Source: Sphingomonadales bacterium (GTDB lineage: Bacteria > Pseudomonadota > Alphaproteobacteria > Sphingomonadales > Sphingomonadaceae). Taken from it: a stretch of 64,000 bases of DNA. The DNA is taken from positions 1-64,000 of the forward strand of contig JACXVD010000027.1 in the NCBI GenBank assembly GCA_014763545.1, written 5' to 3'. Shown piece after piece: positions 47,232 to 56,683 of the stretch. Within the stretch, counting starts at the first letter, position 1, and each line of letters opens with the position of its first letter. The notes under the pieces are model-generated. The model worked only from the letters and a program-made list of their open reading frames with translations, did not search any database and was not told the origin of the DNA. A program made the translations under genes and the position numbers.

Positions 47232-47809
47232 GCGGGCAGCTCCCCCAATTCGCGCAATGCGCCGAGCACCTGGAGGAGCGGCATCCCGAGCACGGTGAAC
47301 TGGTCGCCCTCGATCGCCTCGAACAGCAGCGGCCCGCGCGCCTCGATGCGGAACACGCCCACGCAATGGCCCACTTCGGGCCATTCGGCGTCGAGATAAT
47401 CGGCGATGAAGCCATCCGACAGCTGCCGCACATGCAGCCGGGCCAGCGCCGCGCCCGACCAGACGATGCCACCTGCGCGCTGCAGCGCCGCGGCAGAGTG
47501 AAGCTCCATCGCCTTGCCGGAGAAGAACCGCAGATGGGCCGCCGCTTCGGCGCGGTCGGCAGGCTTGTCGAACCGGCGCCCGTCGACGACGACCAGCGAA
47601 TCGCTGCCCAGCACGATGTCACCCACCGCTTCGACGGCGAGCGCCTTCGCCTCGGCCAGCGCGCGCGCGATCTCGGCGGGGGGCGCGTCGCCCAGCGCAG
47701 ATTCGAGCGCGCGTTCGTCGATCCCCGCCGGTTCGCAGCGATAGGGGACGCCCACGGCATCGAGCATGGCGCGGCGCGAGGCGCTCTTGGAGGCGAGGAC
47801 CAGGCTCAT
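47228..47809 (-). CDS. maf: Maf-type nucleotide pyrophosphatase
   Basis: The 193-residue Maf protein begins [23 protein letters not shown], with the SASRR phosphate-binding loop, and has [36 protein letters not shown] and the [17 protein letters not shown]-like segment ([29 protein letters not shown]). Maf enzymes hydrolyse modified or canonical NTPs. It overlaps ppsR by four bases and aroE by four bases. Confidence 0.93.
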   Translation of the reverse strand: MSLVLASKSASRRAMLDAVGVPYRCEPAGIDERALESALGDAPPAEIARALAEAKALAVEAVGDIVLGSDSLVVVDGRRFDKPADRAEAAAHLRFFSGKAMELHSAAALQRAGGIVWSGAALARLHVRQLSDGFIADYLDAEWPEVGHCVGVFRIEARGPLLFEAIEGDQFTVLGMPLLQVLGALRELGELPA

Positions 47810-48651
47810 ATCGGCTTGGGTCCCACCACCGGCGGGACATCGCGTTTCTCGCGGTCGTTCATCAGCTTCAGCACCGCAGCCGCCGTTTCCTCGATCGAGC
47901 GGCGGGTTACGTCGATCACCGGCCAACCGTTGTCGGCGAACATGCGCCGGGCGAAGGCAAGCTCGGCCTTGACCCGGTCATTGTCGACATAGGCGGTTTC
48001 GGTCGCCTCGTTGAGGCTGAGCAGGCGATTGCGCCGCACCTGCACCAGCCGTTCGGGCGCGGTGGTCAGCCCCACCACCAATGGGCGGCGCAAGCTGAAC
48101 AGGACCGGCGGCGGCGGGCTTTCGACCACCAATGGAATATTGGCGACCTTGTAACCGCGATTGGCGAGATAGATGCTGGTCGGCGTCTTCGACGTGCGCG
48201 ACACCCCGGCGAGCACGATATCGGCCGCTTCCCAGTTTTCCCAGCCAACCCCGTCGTCATGCGCGATCGTGTACTGGATCGCCTCGACCCGATCGAAATA
48301 GGCTTCGTCCATCGAATGCTGCCGCCCCGGCCGCCCGCGCGCCTGCTGGCCCAGTTGTGCCTCGAGCGCGGCGGTCACTTCGTCGAGCACCGCGACAGCG
48401 GGCAGCGCCAGGGTGCGGACATGTTCTTCCAGCCGCTTGCGTGTATCGGCATTGACCAGCGTATAGAGCACCAGACCGGGGTTTCCGGCGATTTCCTCCA
48501 TGATCCGGTCGAGATGCTGTTGCGAGCGGACCATGGGCCAGAAATGCCGTATCACGTCGGCATTCTCGAACTGGGCGAGCGCCGCCTTGGCGATCATCTC
48601 CAGCGTCTCGCCGGTCGAATCCGACAGGAGGTGGAGGTGGATGCGGCTCAT
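47806..48651 (-). CDS. ppsR: PEP synthase/PPDK regulatory protein (kinase/pyrophosphorylase)
   Basis: The 281-residue DUF299-family protein regulates pyruvate phosphate dikinase or PEP synthase by phosphorylation and phosphorolysis of a threonine. It has HLHLLSDSTGETLEMIAKAALAQF, DIVLAGVSRTSKTPTSIYLANRGYKVANIPLV (P-loop-like nucleotide site) and VGLTTAPERLVQVRRNRL. The start is ATG at 48651. This gene borders the putative origin on the left, opposite hemE, as in other alphaproteobacteria. Confidence 0.93.
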   Translation of the reverse strand: MSRIHLHLLSDSTGETLEMIAKAALAQFENADVIRHFWPMVRSQQHLDRIMEEIAGNPGLVLYTLVNADTRKRLEEHVRTLALPAVAVLDEVTAALEAQLGQQARGRPGRQHSMDEAYFDRVEAIQYTIAHDDGVGWENWEAADIVLAGVSRTSKTPTSIYLANRGYKVANIPLVVESPPPPVLFSLRRPLVVGLTTAPERLVQVRRNRLLSLNEATETAYVDNDRVKAELAFARRMFADNGWPVIDVTRRSIEETAAAVLKLMNDREKRDVPPVVGPKPI

Positions 48652-48978
48652 GGGCGCGGGAATGCCTTTCGCTCGGGCTGTGGACAACCCAAGGCATAAA
48701 CCACGGGAGGGAAGGGCGGACAAGTTCGGGAGAGGATTGTCTCCCCATTACCCGCCCGCAACCTGCCCGCTTGTGGACAGGCAGACCCGGTTTTCGACAG
48801 GCTGGGGATAGCGTGGACAAGCTTCGTTTGACGCACCGGCTGCGCGAGTCGCGTGCGGCATTCGCCCTGTTCATGCCGGGAGAAATCGGGCAGAGGCGCG
48901 CTGTCCCCGATATCCACAGGGCCAACAGACTCCATCATCTCTATTAAATTACTTTATTTATTGGATAGGACCCCTTCG
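48652..48978. other. Putative chromosomal replication origin between ppsR and hemE
   Basis: This 327-base gap contains DnaA-box-like 9-mers: TGTGGACAA (48679-48687), TGTGGACAG (48772-48780), CGTGGACAA (48812-48820), the related TGGGGATAG (48803-48811), and ATATCCACA (48910-48918), which matches the consensus in 8 of 9. A 28-base AT-rich run (about 48937-48964), in an otherwise GC-rich genome, would suit a DNA-unwinding element. Genes diverge from it (left run leftward, hemE onward mostly rightward), and parAB with parS sites lie 8-12 kb away. In Caulobacter the origin also lies beside hemE. No experiment supports it here. Confidence 0.65.
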
Positions 48979-50004
48979 ATGCCCGGCCTCCTGCTCGATA
49001 CGCTGAACGGCAAGCGCGCCGACAAGGTGCCCATGTGGCTCATGCGCCAGGCGGGGCGCTACCTGCCCGAATATCGCGAACTACGGGCACAGAAGGGTGG
49101 CTTCCTCGAACTGGCCTATGACAGCGAGGCCGCGGCCGAGGTCACGCTGCAGCCCATCCGGCGCTTCGGCTTCGACGGGGCGATCCTCTTTTCCGACATC
49201 CTGGTGATCCCGCATGCGATGGGGCAGGATCTGTGGTTCGAGGCGGGCGAAGGGCCGCGCCTTGCGCCCAGGCTGCTCGATGCCGCCTGGCAGGCCCTGC
49301 AACCGGCCGTGGAGCGCCTGGAGCCGGTGTATGAGACGGTTCGCCGCTGCCGGGCTGCCCTGGGGCCTGAAACGACCATGCTGGGCTTTGCCGGCTCTCC
49401 CTGGACCGTGGCGACCTATATGGTGGCCGGGCAAGGGTCGAAGGATCATGCCGAGACGCGCGGGCTTGCCTATCGCGATCCGGCTGCCTTTGCGTCGCTA
49501 ATCGCCGCGATCGAGGAAGCGACCGCGGATTATCTGATCGGCCAGATCGATGCGGGCGTGGAAGCGGTGCAATTGTTCGACAGCTGGGCGGGCAGCCTCG
49601 CGCCCGACGAATTCGAACGCTGGGTAATCGCACCCAATGCGCGGCTGGCGGCGAAACTGCATGAGGCGAGGCCGGGAATCCCGGTGATCGGCTTTCCCAA
49701 GGGAGCGGGGGCCAAGCTGCCCGCCTATGCCCGCGAAACCGGGGTCGATGCGGTGGGCGTGGACGAAACGGTCGATCCGGCCTGGGCCGACCGCGAATTG
49801 CCCGCCGGCCTGCCGGTGCAGGGCAATCTCGACCCGCTGTTGCTGCTGGCGGGCGGCGACCGGCTGGTCGAGCGGACCGGGTTCATCCTGCGCGCCTTCG
49901 CCGGACGGCCGCATGTGTTCAACCTCGGCCACGGGATCGGCCAGCACACGCCGATCGAACATGTCGAGGCGCTGGTTGCCTGCGTGCGCGGCTGGCAGGG
50001 ATGA
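48979..50004 (+). CDS. hemE: Uroporphyrinogen decarboxylase
   Basis: The 341-residue enzyme makes coproporphyrinogen III in heme synthesis. It has VPMWLMRQAGRYLPEYRELRAQKGGFLEL (active-site arginines), GAILFSDILVIPHAMG, MLGFAGSPWTVATYMVAGQGSKDH and HVFNLGHGIGQHTPIEHVEALV. ATG at 48979 follows GGATAGGA. An in-frame start at 48853 would lie inside the putative origin and lacks family residues. The AT-rich element at 48937-48964 sits just before it and may also hold its promoter. Confidence 0.96.
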   Translation: MPGLLLDTLNGKRADKVPMWLMRQAGRYLPEYRELRAQKGGFLELAYDSEAAAEVTLQPIRRFGFDGAILFSDILVIPHAMGQDLWFEAGEGPRLAPRLLDAAWQALQPAVERLEPVYETVRRCRAALGPETTMLGFAGSPWTVATYMVAGQGSKDHAETRGLAYRDPAAFASLIAAIEEATADYLIGQIDAGVEAVQLFDSWAGSLAPDEFERWVIAPNARLAAKLHEARPGIPVIGFPKGAGAKLPAYARETGVDAVGVDETVDPAWADRELPAGLPVQGNLDPLLLLAGGDRLVERTGFILRAFAGRPHVFNLGHGIGQHTPIEHVEALVACVRGWQG

Positions 50005-50035
50005 CATCGGCGCCCCGCTACCCTAAATGGCCCCC

Positions 50036-50479
50036 ATGCAGGACGTGCTTTCCATGACCTATCTCTGGCTCAAGGCCGGCCACATCATCTTCGTGATCTT
50101 TTGGATGGCCGGGCTGTTCATGCTGCCGCGCTATTTCGTCTATCACCAGGAAGCAGCGCCCGGCTCGCCCGAGGAAGCGCAATGGATCGACCGCGAGCGC
50201 AAGCTGCTCAAGATCATCCTCAACCCCTCGATCGTGGTGGTCTGGGTGCTCGGCCTGCTGCTGGCATGGAATATCGGCGCCTTCAGCCAGGGCTGGTTCC
50301 ATTTCAAGCTGCTGCTGGTGCTGCTGCTGTCGGCCTATCACGGCTATATGGCGGCCTATGCCAAGAAGCTCGCGCGCGGCGAACGCGGCATGTCGGGCAA
50401 GCAATTGCGGTTGATCAACGAAGTGCCCGGTATCGCGGCCGCGCTGATCGTGGTGCTGGTGGTGCTCAAACCCTTCTGA
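50036..50479 (+). CDS. hemJ: HemJ-type protoporphyrinogen oxidase
   Basis: The roughly 147-residue membrane protein has four helices and the HemJ features LWLKAGHIIFVIFWMAGLFMLPRYFVYHQ, with the conserved His, and HFKLLLVLLLSAYHGYMAAYAKKLARGER and LRLINEVPGIAAALIVVLVVLKPF. HemJ oxidises protoporphyrinogen IX in bacteria lacking HemG/HemY. The start may be ATG 50027, 50036 or 50054. Placement after hemE supports the heme role. Confidence 0.9.
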   Translation: MQDVLSMTYLWLKAGHIIFVIFWMAGLFMLPRYFVYHQEAAPGSPEEAQWIDRERKLLKIILNPSIVVVWVLGLLLAWNIGAFSQGWFHFKLLLVLLLSAYHGYMAAYAKKLARGERGMSGKQLRLINEVPGIAAALIVVLVVLKPF

Positions 50480-50670
50480 TCCCGGTTCCGGCTGGCAGGA
50501 ATTCCCGACCGGCGCGGCGCGCGGTTCGCCGCAATCCGAATTGACGCTGGGCCGGGCCGCGCTTATGTCTGCGCCCGTATCCGGCTGAGGCGGCGCATTT
50601 CCCTGCCGCCGGTCTGCTTTCTCCAAGCCCCGACGACCTGCCGGCCATCCAAACTCTCGGAACACACACA

Positions 50671-51669
50671 ATGCACCTGAAAGAACTCAAGAAGAAAACC
50701 CCCGCCGAACTGGTCGAGATGGCCGAGGAGCTGGGCGTCGAAGGCGCGAGCACGATGCGCCGGCAGGATTTGATGTTCTGCATCCTGCGCGAACTCGCCG
50801 AAGACGAGGAATATAACGAAAAGATCATGGGCGTCGGCACCATCGAGGTGCTGCAGGACGGTTTCGGCTTCCTGCGCAGCCCGGAGGCGAACTACCTCGC
50901 CGGGCCCGACGACATCTATGTTTCGCCCAACCAGGTTCGCAAATGGGGCCTGCGGACCGGCGATACGGTGGAAGGCGAAATCCGCGCGCCCAAGGATGGC
51001 GAACGCTATTTCGCGCTGACCAGCCTGACGAGCGTCAATTTCGACGATCCCGACAGCGTCCGCCACCGGACCAATTTCGACAATCTCACCCCGCTCTATC
51101 CCGACGAACGGCTGGTGCTCGATTCGAGCGATCCCACGGTCAAGGACAAGAGCGCGCGGGTGATCGACCTGATCAGCCCGCAGGGCAAGGGCCAGCGCGC
51201 GCTGATCGTCGCCCCGCCGCGCACCGGCAAGACCGTGCTGCTGCAGAACATCGCCAAGGCGATCACCGACAACCATCCGGAAGTCTTCCTGATCGTGCTG
51301 CTGGTCGACGAGCGGCCCGAAGAAGTCACCGACATGCAGCGCAGCGTGAATGGCGAGGTCATTTCCTCGACCTTCGACGAACCGGCCAACCGCCACGTGC
51401 AAGTGGCCGAAATGGTGATCGAGAAGGCCAAGCGGCTCGTCGAGCACAAGAAGGACGTGGTGATCCTGCTCGATTCGATCACCCGCCTCGGCCGCGCCTA
51501 CAACACCGTCGTGCCGAGCTCGGGCAAGGTGCTGACCGGCGGTGTCGATGCCAACGCGCTGCAGCGGCCCAAGCGCTTCTTCGGCGCGGCCCGCAATATC
51601 GAGGAAGGCGGATCGCTCTCGATCATCGCCACCGCGCTGATCGACACCGGCAGCCGCATGGACGAGGTG
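50671..51669 (+). pseudogene. rho: Transcription terminator Rho lacking its C-terminal ~86 residues
   Basis: Rho is a hexameric RNA helicase that ends transcription. Residues 1-333 are normal: a cold-shock-like RNA-binding domain ([17 protein letters not shown]), Walker [10 protein letters not shown] (181-189), the [12 protein letters not shown] region, and [19 protein letters not shown]. The family then continues with the R-loop (KGTGN) and the arginine finger (SGTRKEE), but here the sequence passes in frame into an unrelated ATPase. About 86 codons are missing by comparison with E. coli Rho, so ATP hydrolysis should fail. Junction bases are GACGAGGTG followed by TCGCCC. Real lesion or assembly error is undecided. 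Confidence 0.88.
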
Positions 51670-52206
51670 TCGCCCGCATTGCCCCGGCACGCGGTTCTCA
51701 CCGGTGCGCCGGGGGCGGGCAAGTCCACCCTGCTCCAGGCTGCGGCCCATGCGGGCCTTGCCACCTCGCCCGAAATTGCCCGCCAGATCCTGCGTGACGA
51801 GGGCGGGATGGCGCTGCGCGAGGGCGACCCGCTGGCCTTTGCCGAGGCAATGCTGGAAGGTCATCTGCGCGAATTCGAGCGGGCGCGGGCAGGCGCCGGC
51901 CCGGTGGTGTTCGATCGCGGTTTCGCCGATGTCGTGGGCTTTCTCGACGTATCGGGGCTCTCGGTCCCCGGATCGGTCGACCGCGCCTGCCGCGAGGTGC
52001 GTTATGCCGGTCCGATCCTGCGCGCCCCTGCGTGGCAGGCAATCTACGCGCAGGATGACCAGCGCATCCAGGACTGGGACGAGGCCGTCGCCAGCGACGA
52101 GGCGGTCACCGCGGCCTGGCGGCGCTATGGCTACGACCCGGTCGACCTGCCCTTCGCCCCGGTCGCCGAGCGTCTCGCCTTCCTGCGCGACCGGCTGGGG
52201 CTATGA
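51667..52206 (+). CDS. P-loop AAA-type ATPase/kinase-like protein
   Basis: Starting from the GTG at 51667, the 179-residue protein reads [30 protein letters not shown], with a Walker A at residues 13-20 (GAPGAGKS). It continues [22 protein letters not shown], then [30 protein letters not shown] and the C-terminal [20 protein letters not shown], typical of the AAA_28-type small ATPase/kinase-like proteins. Substrate unknown. It is now fused in frame behind the truncated Rho; the GTG is inferred from the family N-terminus and may not be the natural start. Its end abuts the convergent NTF2-like gene. Confidence 0.78.
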   Translation: MSPALPRHAVLTGAPGAGKSTLLQAAAHAGLATSPEIARQILRDEGGMALREGDPLAFAEAMLEGHLREFERARAGAGPVVFDRGFADVVGFLDVSGLSVPGSVDRACREVRYAGPILRAPAWQAIYAQDDQRIQDWDEAVASDEAVTAAWRRYGYDPVDLPFAPVAERLAFLRDRLGL

Positions 52207-52593
52207 TTGCGCCAATTGCGCGCCCATCATTTCCCATACTTTGTTGATCGCCTTGAGCGGGCGGATCATCACCTTGAAATCCTTGATCATTCCGGCTTCA
52301 TCGAAGGTGATGATGTCGACCCCGTTGATATGGATACCATCGAGTTCGGTCTCGAATTCCAGCAGGGCATGATCGCCTGCGCTGAATTCGCGGACATAGC
52401 GGAACTTGTCGGTATTGAGCACCACACCCGCCGCAGCGAGATAGGCGACGACGAGATCGCGGCCCACCTGCGGGCGGTGGACTACGGGGGAATGGAACAC
52501 CGCGTCTTCGGCGATGATGGCGGCCAGCTGTGCGGGCTGGTTTCCCGCCTGCACGACCCCATGCCATGCCGCGATGCCGTGTTGCGCGCTCAT
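52201..52593 (-). CDS. NTF2/SnoaL-like protein
   Basis: The 130-residue protein ([38 protein letters not shown]...) has the NTF2-like cone fold pattern with [40 protein letters not shown] near the C-terminus. Many such proteins are small enzymes or ligand binders of unknown role. Its TAG overlaps the end of the convergent ATPase gene, and its ATG overlaps the stop of the glutamate-synthase-like gene upstream, so it is translated with that gene. Confidence 0.84.
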   Translation of the reverse strand: MSAQHGIAAWHGVVQAGNQPAQLAAIIAEDAVFHSPVVHRPQVGRDLVVAYLAAAGVVLNTDKFRYVREFSAGDHALLEFETELDGIHINGVDIITFDEAGMIKDFKVMIRPLKAINKVWEMMGAQLAQS

Positions 52594-54170
52594 CCTGCCA
52601 CCCTGAAGCTGCCGGCCTGCGCTGCCTTCCAGTAGCGGCCATATTGGGTCGCATCGGGATCGGACAGCAGCACGCCTTCGTCCACGAAATGATAGATCCG
52701 GTCGACCGTATCCGCGCGCGCGCCGTCGAGCCGTTCGCTGATATGGTGCGGGCGCAATTGCCACGGATCGTCGAGCGCCATGGCGCGGATCATTTCGGCA
52801 AAGCTTTTCAGCGTCTTGGACTGGAAGCGGGCGACGCGCTCGGCCTTGTCCTCGACCACCAGCCCGCGCTGGCGCGATTGCGACTGGGTCGCGATCCCGG
52901 TCGGGCAGCGATCGGTATGGCATTGCATCGACTGGACGCAGCCGAGGCTGAACATGAAGGCGCGGGCGGCGTTGCACCAGTCCGCGCCCATGGCCATGTT
53001 GAACGCCATCCCGGCGCCGGAATGGACCTTGCCCGATGCGCCGAGCTTCACATCGCCCTTCAGTCCGCAGCCGACCAGCGCGTTGCGGGTGAGGATCAGC
53101 CCTTCGCGCAGCGGCATGCCAATGCGGTTGGAAAATTCCACCGGGGCGGCGCCGGTGCCGCCCTCGGCCCCGTCGACCACGAGGAAGTCGAGGCGGATGC
53201 CGGTTTCGAGCATCGCCTTCATCAGCGCGAACACCTCGTGCGGCTGGCCGACGCAGAATTTCGCGCCGACTGGCTTGCCGCCCGATAATTCGCGCAATTG
53301 CGCGGCCCATTCGAGCAGCTCGATCGGGGTGGAGAAGGCCGAATGCGCGGCGGGGGAAACGCAATCCTGGTGCGCCGGAACTCCGCGTGTTCGGGCAATT
53401 TCCTCGCTCACCTTCGGCCCGGGCAATACCCCGCCGTGCCCCGGCTTGGCCCCCTGGCTCAGCTTGATCTCGACCATCCTGACCTGGTCGAGCTGCGCGG
53501 TCTCGGCGAAGCGTGCGGGATCGAATTTGCCGTCGTCGTCACGGCAGCCGAAATAGCCGCTGCCCAATTCCCACACCAGGTCGCCGCCGTGTTCGCGGTG
53601 ATAGTGCGACAGGCCGCCTTCGCCCGTATCGTGGTAGAAATTGCCGATCTTCGCGCCCTTGTTGAGCGCGCGGATCGCATTGGCCGACAGCGAGCCGAAG
53701 CTCATCGCGGAGATATTCAGCAGCGCCGCGTCATACGGCTTGCCGCATCGGCCATTGCCGATCCGCAGCCGCCAGGGATTGTCGCTGTGGGTGCTGGGCG
53801 CCATCGAATGCGCCAGCCATTCATATTCCTGCGAATAGACATCGAGTTCGGTCCCGAACGGGTGCTCGTCCAGCTCGCCCTTGGCCCGGGCATAGACCAG
53901 CGAACGCTCATCCTGGCTGTAGGGCCGCCCTTCGAGATCGCCTTCGACGATGTAGCTGCGCAGGAAGGGGCGCAGATCCTCCATGATCCAGCGAATCCGC
54001 GCGATCAGGGGATAGTTGCGGCGCAGGCTGTGTTTCGTCTGCACCATGTCCCACAGCGCAATCAGCAGCAGCGGGACGGTGACGAGCAGCAGCCACAGCA
54101 GGTGGGGCACCAGCAGCGCCAGTCCGCTCAGCAGGGCAAGGACGACGGGCGCGGCGAAGCGGGTCAGCAC
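52590..54170 (-). CDS. FMN-binding glutamate-synthase-family membrane protein
   Basis: The 526-residue protein has two N-terminal membrane helices (VVLALLSGLALLVPHLLWLLLVTVPLLLIALW) and a glutamate-synthase GltB-type alpha/beta-barrel: ALLNISAMSFGSLSANAIRALNKGAKIGNF, GEGGLSHYH, GAKPGHGGVLPGPKVSEEIARTRG, VVDGAEGGTGAAP, GADWCNAARAFMFSLGCVQSMQCHTDRCPTGIATQ. It lacks the N-terminal amidotransferase of GltB, so it is probably not the classical enzyme. The GTG at 54170, just past the upstream gene, is chosen; earlier ATGs lie inside that gene. Confidence 0.85.
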   Translation of the reverse strand: MLTRFAAPVVLALLSGLALLVPHLLWLLLVTVPLLLIALWDMVQTKHSLRRNYPLIARIRWIMEDLRPFLRSYIVEGDLEGRPYSQDERSLVYARAKGELDEHPFGTELDVYSQEYEWLAHSMAPSTHSDNPWRLRIGNGRCGKPYDAALLNISAMSFGSLSANAIRALNKGAKIGNFYHDTGEGGLSHYHREHGGDLVWELGSGYFGCRDDDGKFDPARFAETAQLDQVRMVEIKLSQGAKPGHGGVLPGPKVSEEIARTRGVPAHQDCVSPAAHSAFSTPIELLEWAAQLRELSGGKPVGAKFCVGQPHEVFALMKAMLETGIRLDFLVVDGAEGGTGAAPVEFSNRIGMPLREGLILTRNALVGCGLKGDVKLGASGKVHSGAGMAFNMAMGADWCNAARAFMFSLGCVQSMQCHTDRCPTGIATQSQSRQRGLVVEDKAERVARFQSKTLKSFAEMIRAMALDDPWQLRPHHISERLDGARADTVDRIYHFVDEGVLLSDPDATQYGRYWKAAQAGSFRVAG

Positions 54171-54180
54171 GGCCGCGATC

Positions 54181-54897
54181 TCAGGCGAGGTTTGCGGCGA
54201 AGAAGTCTGCGGTGCGCCCATCGGCCAGCTGCGCCCCGGCCTCGTCACGGCGATTGCCATGGGTCGTGGCGAAGCCGTGGTCGAGCCCGGGATAATCGTG
54301 CAGGGTGCAGTGCGGATTGGGGTCGAGCGCCTCGTGCATCGCCCGTTGCGCCTCGGGCGAAACGAAATGGTCCGCGGTGGGGATGTGCAGCATCAGCGGC
54401 TTGGCGATTGCATGCGATTCGCCCAGCGCCTGGTCGATCATCACCCCGTAATAGCCGACCGTCGCATCCATATTGGTCCGCGTGGCGACGAGATAGGCGA
54501 TGCGCCCCCCGAGGCAGAAGCCGACCAGCCCGACTTTCGCAATCCCCTGCTCGTGGCGGAGCCAGTTGGCGATGGCCTGCGCATCGTCGACGCTCTGGCT
54601 ATGGCCCTCGCTTTGGGCGGCGACATAGGTATTCATGTTGGCGAAGGCTTGCTCCAGCTGCTCGGGCACGTCGGGGTCGAGCTCGACCCCCGGGGCGAAG
54701 CGCCAGAAGATGTCCGGCGCGACCGAGAGATAGCCCTTCGCCGCCCAATCGTCGCATTTCTCGCGAATCCCGGCATTGACCCCGAAGATCTCCGGTATGA
54801 CGATAATTGCCGCGCGCGGGGTGCCTGCGGGTCGGGCGACATAGGTCGGGATCGCCCCGTTTCCGTCATAGGCGGGGACCTGGACCATTTCGGTCAT
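54181..54897 (-). CDS. Dienelactone-hydrolase-family protein
   Basis: The 238-residue alpha/beta hydrolase has VIPEIFGVNAGIREKCDDWAAKGY, the nucleophile Cys128 in LVGFCLGGRIAY, the catalytic Asp in TADHFVSP and His in YPGLDHGFATTH. Dienelactone hydrolases act in aromatic ring cleavage, but this broad family includes many other esterases; the substrate is unknown. GAGGAG lies nine bases before its ATG. The following glutamate-synthase-like gene begins ten bases after its stop. Confidence 0.9.
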   Translation of the reverse strand: MTEMVQVPAYDGNGAIPTYVARPAGTPRAAIIVIPEIFGVNAGIREKCDDWAAKGYLSVAPDIFWRFAPGVELDPDVPEQLEQAFANMNTYVAAQSEGHSQSVDDAQAIANWLRHEQGIAKVGLVGFCLGGRIAYLVATRTNMDATVGYYGVMIDQALGESHAIAKPLMLHIPTADHFVSPEAQRAMHEALDPNPHCTLHDYPGLDHGFATTHGNRRDEAGAQLADGRTADFFAANLA

Positions 54898-55021
54898 GCG
54901 GCGTTCTCCTCGTTCTCAGGCTGGCCGGCAGCTTGTCGGCCCGGGTGGGTTACCTATCGGCTGGCGATGGACTTTGCCAATGCCGTATGACAGGCTTGCC
55001 ACATAGAACGGAGAAATGCCG

Positions 55022-55282
55022 ATGAAGGTCCACATCGAAATCGACTGCACACCGCAGGAAGCCCGCGATTTCATGGGTTTGCCCGATGTTGCCAAGGCGA
55101 ATGACATCTATATCGACACGATGTCGAAGGCGATGAAGGGAGTGACGGACCCCGAACAGCTCGGCGACATTGCCAAGCAGCTGGCGCCGATGGGCCAGTT
55201 CGGGCTCAAGATGTTCCAGAATTTCATCGAAGGCAGCCTCGCCGCAGGCGGTTCGGCCGCGAAGGGCAAGAGCAAGGACTGA
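55022..55282 (+). CDS. DUF6489 family protein
   Basis: The 86-residue protein starts MKVHIEIDCTPQEARDFMGLPDVAKANDIYIDTMSKAMKG and matches the small alphaproteobacterial DUF6489 family as I recall it. GGAG lies eight bases before this ATG; ATG at 55016 is too close to it. Function unknown. It is followed by mnmE after 26 bases. Confidence 0.78.
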   Translation: MKVHIEIDCTPQEARDFMGLPDVAKANDIYIDTMSKAMKGVTDPEQLGDIAKQLAPMGQFGLKMFQNFIEGSLAAGGSAAKGKSKD

Positions 55283-55308
55283 CCGCTCCGCGGGGGCACT
55301 TTCCGGCA

Positions 55309-56583
55309 ATGGATACGATTTTCGCCCTGTCGAGCGGTGCGCCGCCCGCCGGAATTGCGGTCGTCCGCGTGAGCGGGCCTGCGGCAGGGGCGGCGCTGGA
55401 GGGGCTGGCGGGCAAGCTGCCGCCACCCCGCATGGCGCGGCTCGCGCAGCTCAGGGATGGCGCAGGCGCCTTGCTCGACGAGGCGCTGGTGCTGTGGTTT
55501 CCCGGCCCGGCCAGCGCGACCGGCGAGGATCTGGCCGAATTTCATCTCCACGGTGGCCGCGCGGTGGTTGCAGCGGTCGAACGCGCGCTGGCTGACATGC
55601 CGGGTCTGCGCCGGGCCGAGGGCGGTGAATTCACCCGCCGCGCTTTTGCCAATGGGCGGATCGACCTCGCCGAAGCGGAAGGGCTGGCCGAGCTGCTCGG
55701 CGCGGAGAGCGAGTTGCAGCGGTTGATGGCACTGGAACGGGCAGGGGGCACCTTCTCGCGGCAGGTGAACGATTGGCGGGAGCGGGTGTTGTTGCTCGGC
55801 GCCGAACTCGAGGCCGAGCTCGACTTCGCCGATGAAGACGATGTGCTGGCGTTGGGCGACGCCTATTTCGCCGATATTGCGGCGCTCGCGCGGGATCTGG
55901 GGGATTGGTTGGCGAGGCCGCGCATCGAGCGGCTGGGGGAAGGGTTCCGGGTGGTGATCGCCGGACCGCCCAATGCCGGGAAGTCCACCTTATTCAACGC
56001 TTTAGTTGAAAGCGATGCGGCGATCACCTCGCCGACCGCCGGGACCACGCGCGATGTGCTGGAGCGGACGGTAGCGATCGGCGGGGTTCCCTTCACCCTG
56101 GCCGATACGGCCGGGCTGCGCGCAGACCATGGCGACGAGATCGAGGCGATCGGCATTGCCCGCGCGCAGGCCGCACTCGAACGGGCCGATCTCGTGCTGT
56201 GGCTCGGCCCGGAGGGTGAGGGGCCGCTGGGCGCGTGGGAGATCGAGGCGCAATGCGACCTCCCCGCCCACAGCGCCAAGGCGGCTGCCGACCACCGGCT
56301 GTCGGCGGTGACGGGGGAGGGGTTGGCCCGGTTGCAGGCCGCCCTGGTCGCGCATGCGCGGGCATCGCTACCCAAGCCGGGGGAGGGCGCCCTGAACGCG
56401 CGCCAGGCGCAGCTGGTAGGAGAGGCAGAGGGGGCATTGGGCGCGATTTCACCGCAGCTCGACCCGCTGCTGGTAGCGGAGAATTTGCGGGTGGCACGGC
56501 AGGCATTCGATCGCCTGACCGGCCACGCCTCGACCGAAGACATGCTCGACACCTTGTTTGCGCGGTTTTGCATCGGAAAATAG
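55309..56583 (+). CDS. mnmE: tRNA modification GTPase MnmE
   Basis: MnmE works with MnmG to modify uridine 34 of certain tRNAs. The 424-residue protein has the N-terminal folate-binding domain ([27 protein letters not shown]), a helical domain and an inserted G domain: Walker A GPPNAGKS at residues 219-226, [22 protein letters not shown]. It ends [12 protein letters not shown], with the conserved C-terminal Cys. A parS-like site lies five bases after its stop. Confidence 0.97.
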   Translation: MDTIFALSSGAPPAGIAVVRVSGPAAGAALEGLAGKLPPPRMARLAQLRDGAGALLDEALVLWFPGPASATGEDLAEFHLHGGRAVVAAVERALADMPGLRRAEGGEFTRRAFANGRIDLAEAEGLAELLGAESELQRLMALERAGGTFSRQVNDWRERVLLLGAELEAELDFADEDDVLALGDAYFADIAALARDLGDWLARPRIERLGEGFRVVIAGPPNAGKSTLFNALVESDAAITSPTAGTTRDVLERTVAIGGVPFTLADTAGLRADHGDEIEAIGIARAQAALERADLVLWLGPEGEGPLGAWEIEAQCDLPAHSAKAAADHRLSAVTGEGLARLQAALVAHARASLPKPGEGALNARQAQLVGEAEGALGAISPQLDPLLVAENLRVARQAFDRLTGHASTEDMLDTLFARFCIGK

Positions 56584-56587
56584 CCGA

Positions 56588-56603
56588 TGTTCCACGTGGA
56601 ACA
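56588..56603. promoter_or_regulatory. parS-like site 1
   Basis: TGTTCCACGTGGAACA, a perfect 16-bp palindrome between mnmE and mnmG, differs from the universal parS by the central T/A pair only. It is one of five such sites. Confidence 0.9.
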
Positions 56604-56628
56604 TGGACCGTCCGCCGTGCAGTGCGGG

Positions 56629-56644
56629 CGTTCCACGTGAAACT
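56629..56644. promoter_or_regulatory. parS-like site 2
   Basis: CGTTCCACGTGAAACT, between mnmE and mnmG, 41 bases after site 1. The inner 14 bases match the parS pattern. Confidence 0.85.
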
Positions 56645-56683
56645 CCTTTGACCGGCTCCGGTGCTGCGTATATCGCGGCGGGC

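Noticed and set aside
45784-47760. 658-codon minus-strand frame spanning maf, aroE and coaE
   Set aside because: Only its last 196 codons encode CoaE. The earlier part is out of frame with the well-recognised aroE and maf genes.
52201-53364. 387-codon frame covering the NTF2-like gene upstream
   Set aside because: Its N-terminal two thirds is a shadow of the glutamate-synthase-like gene; only the last 130 codons from the ATG at 52593 are real.
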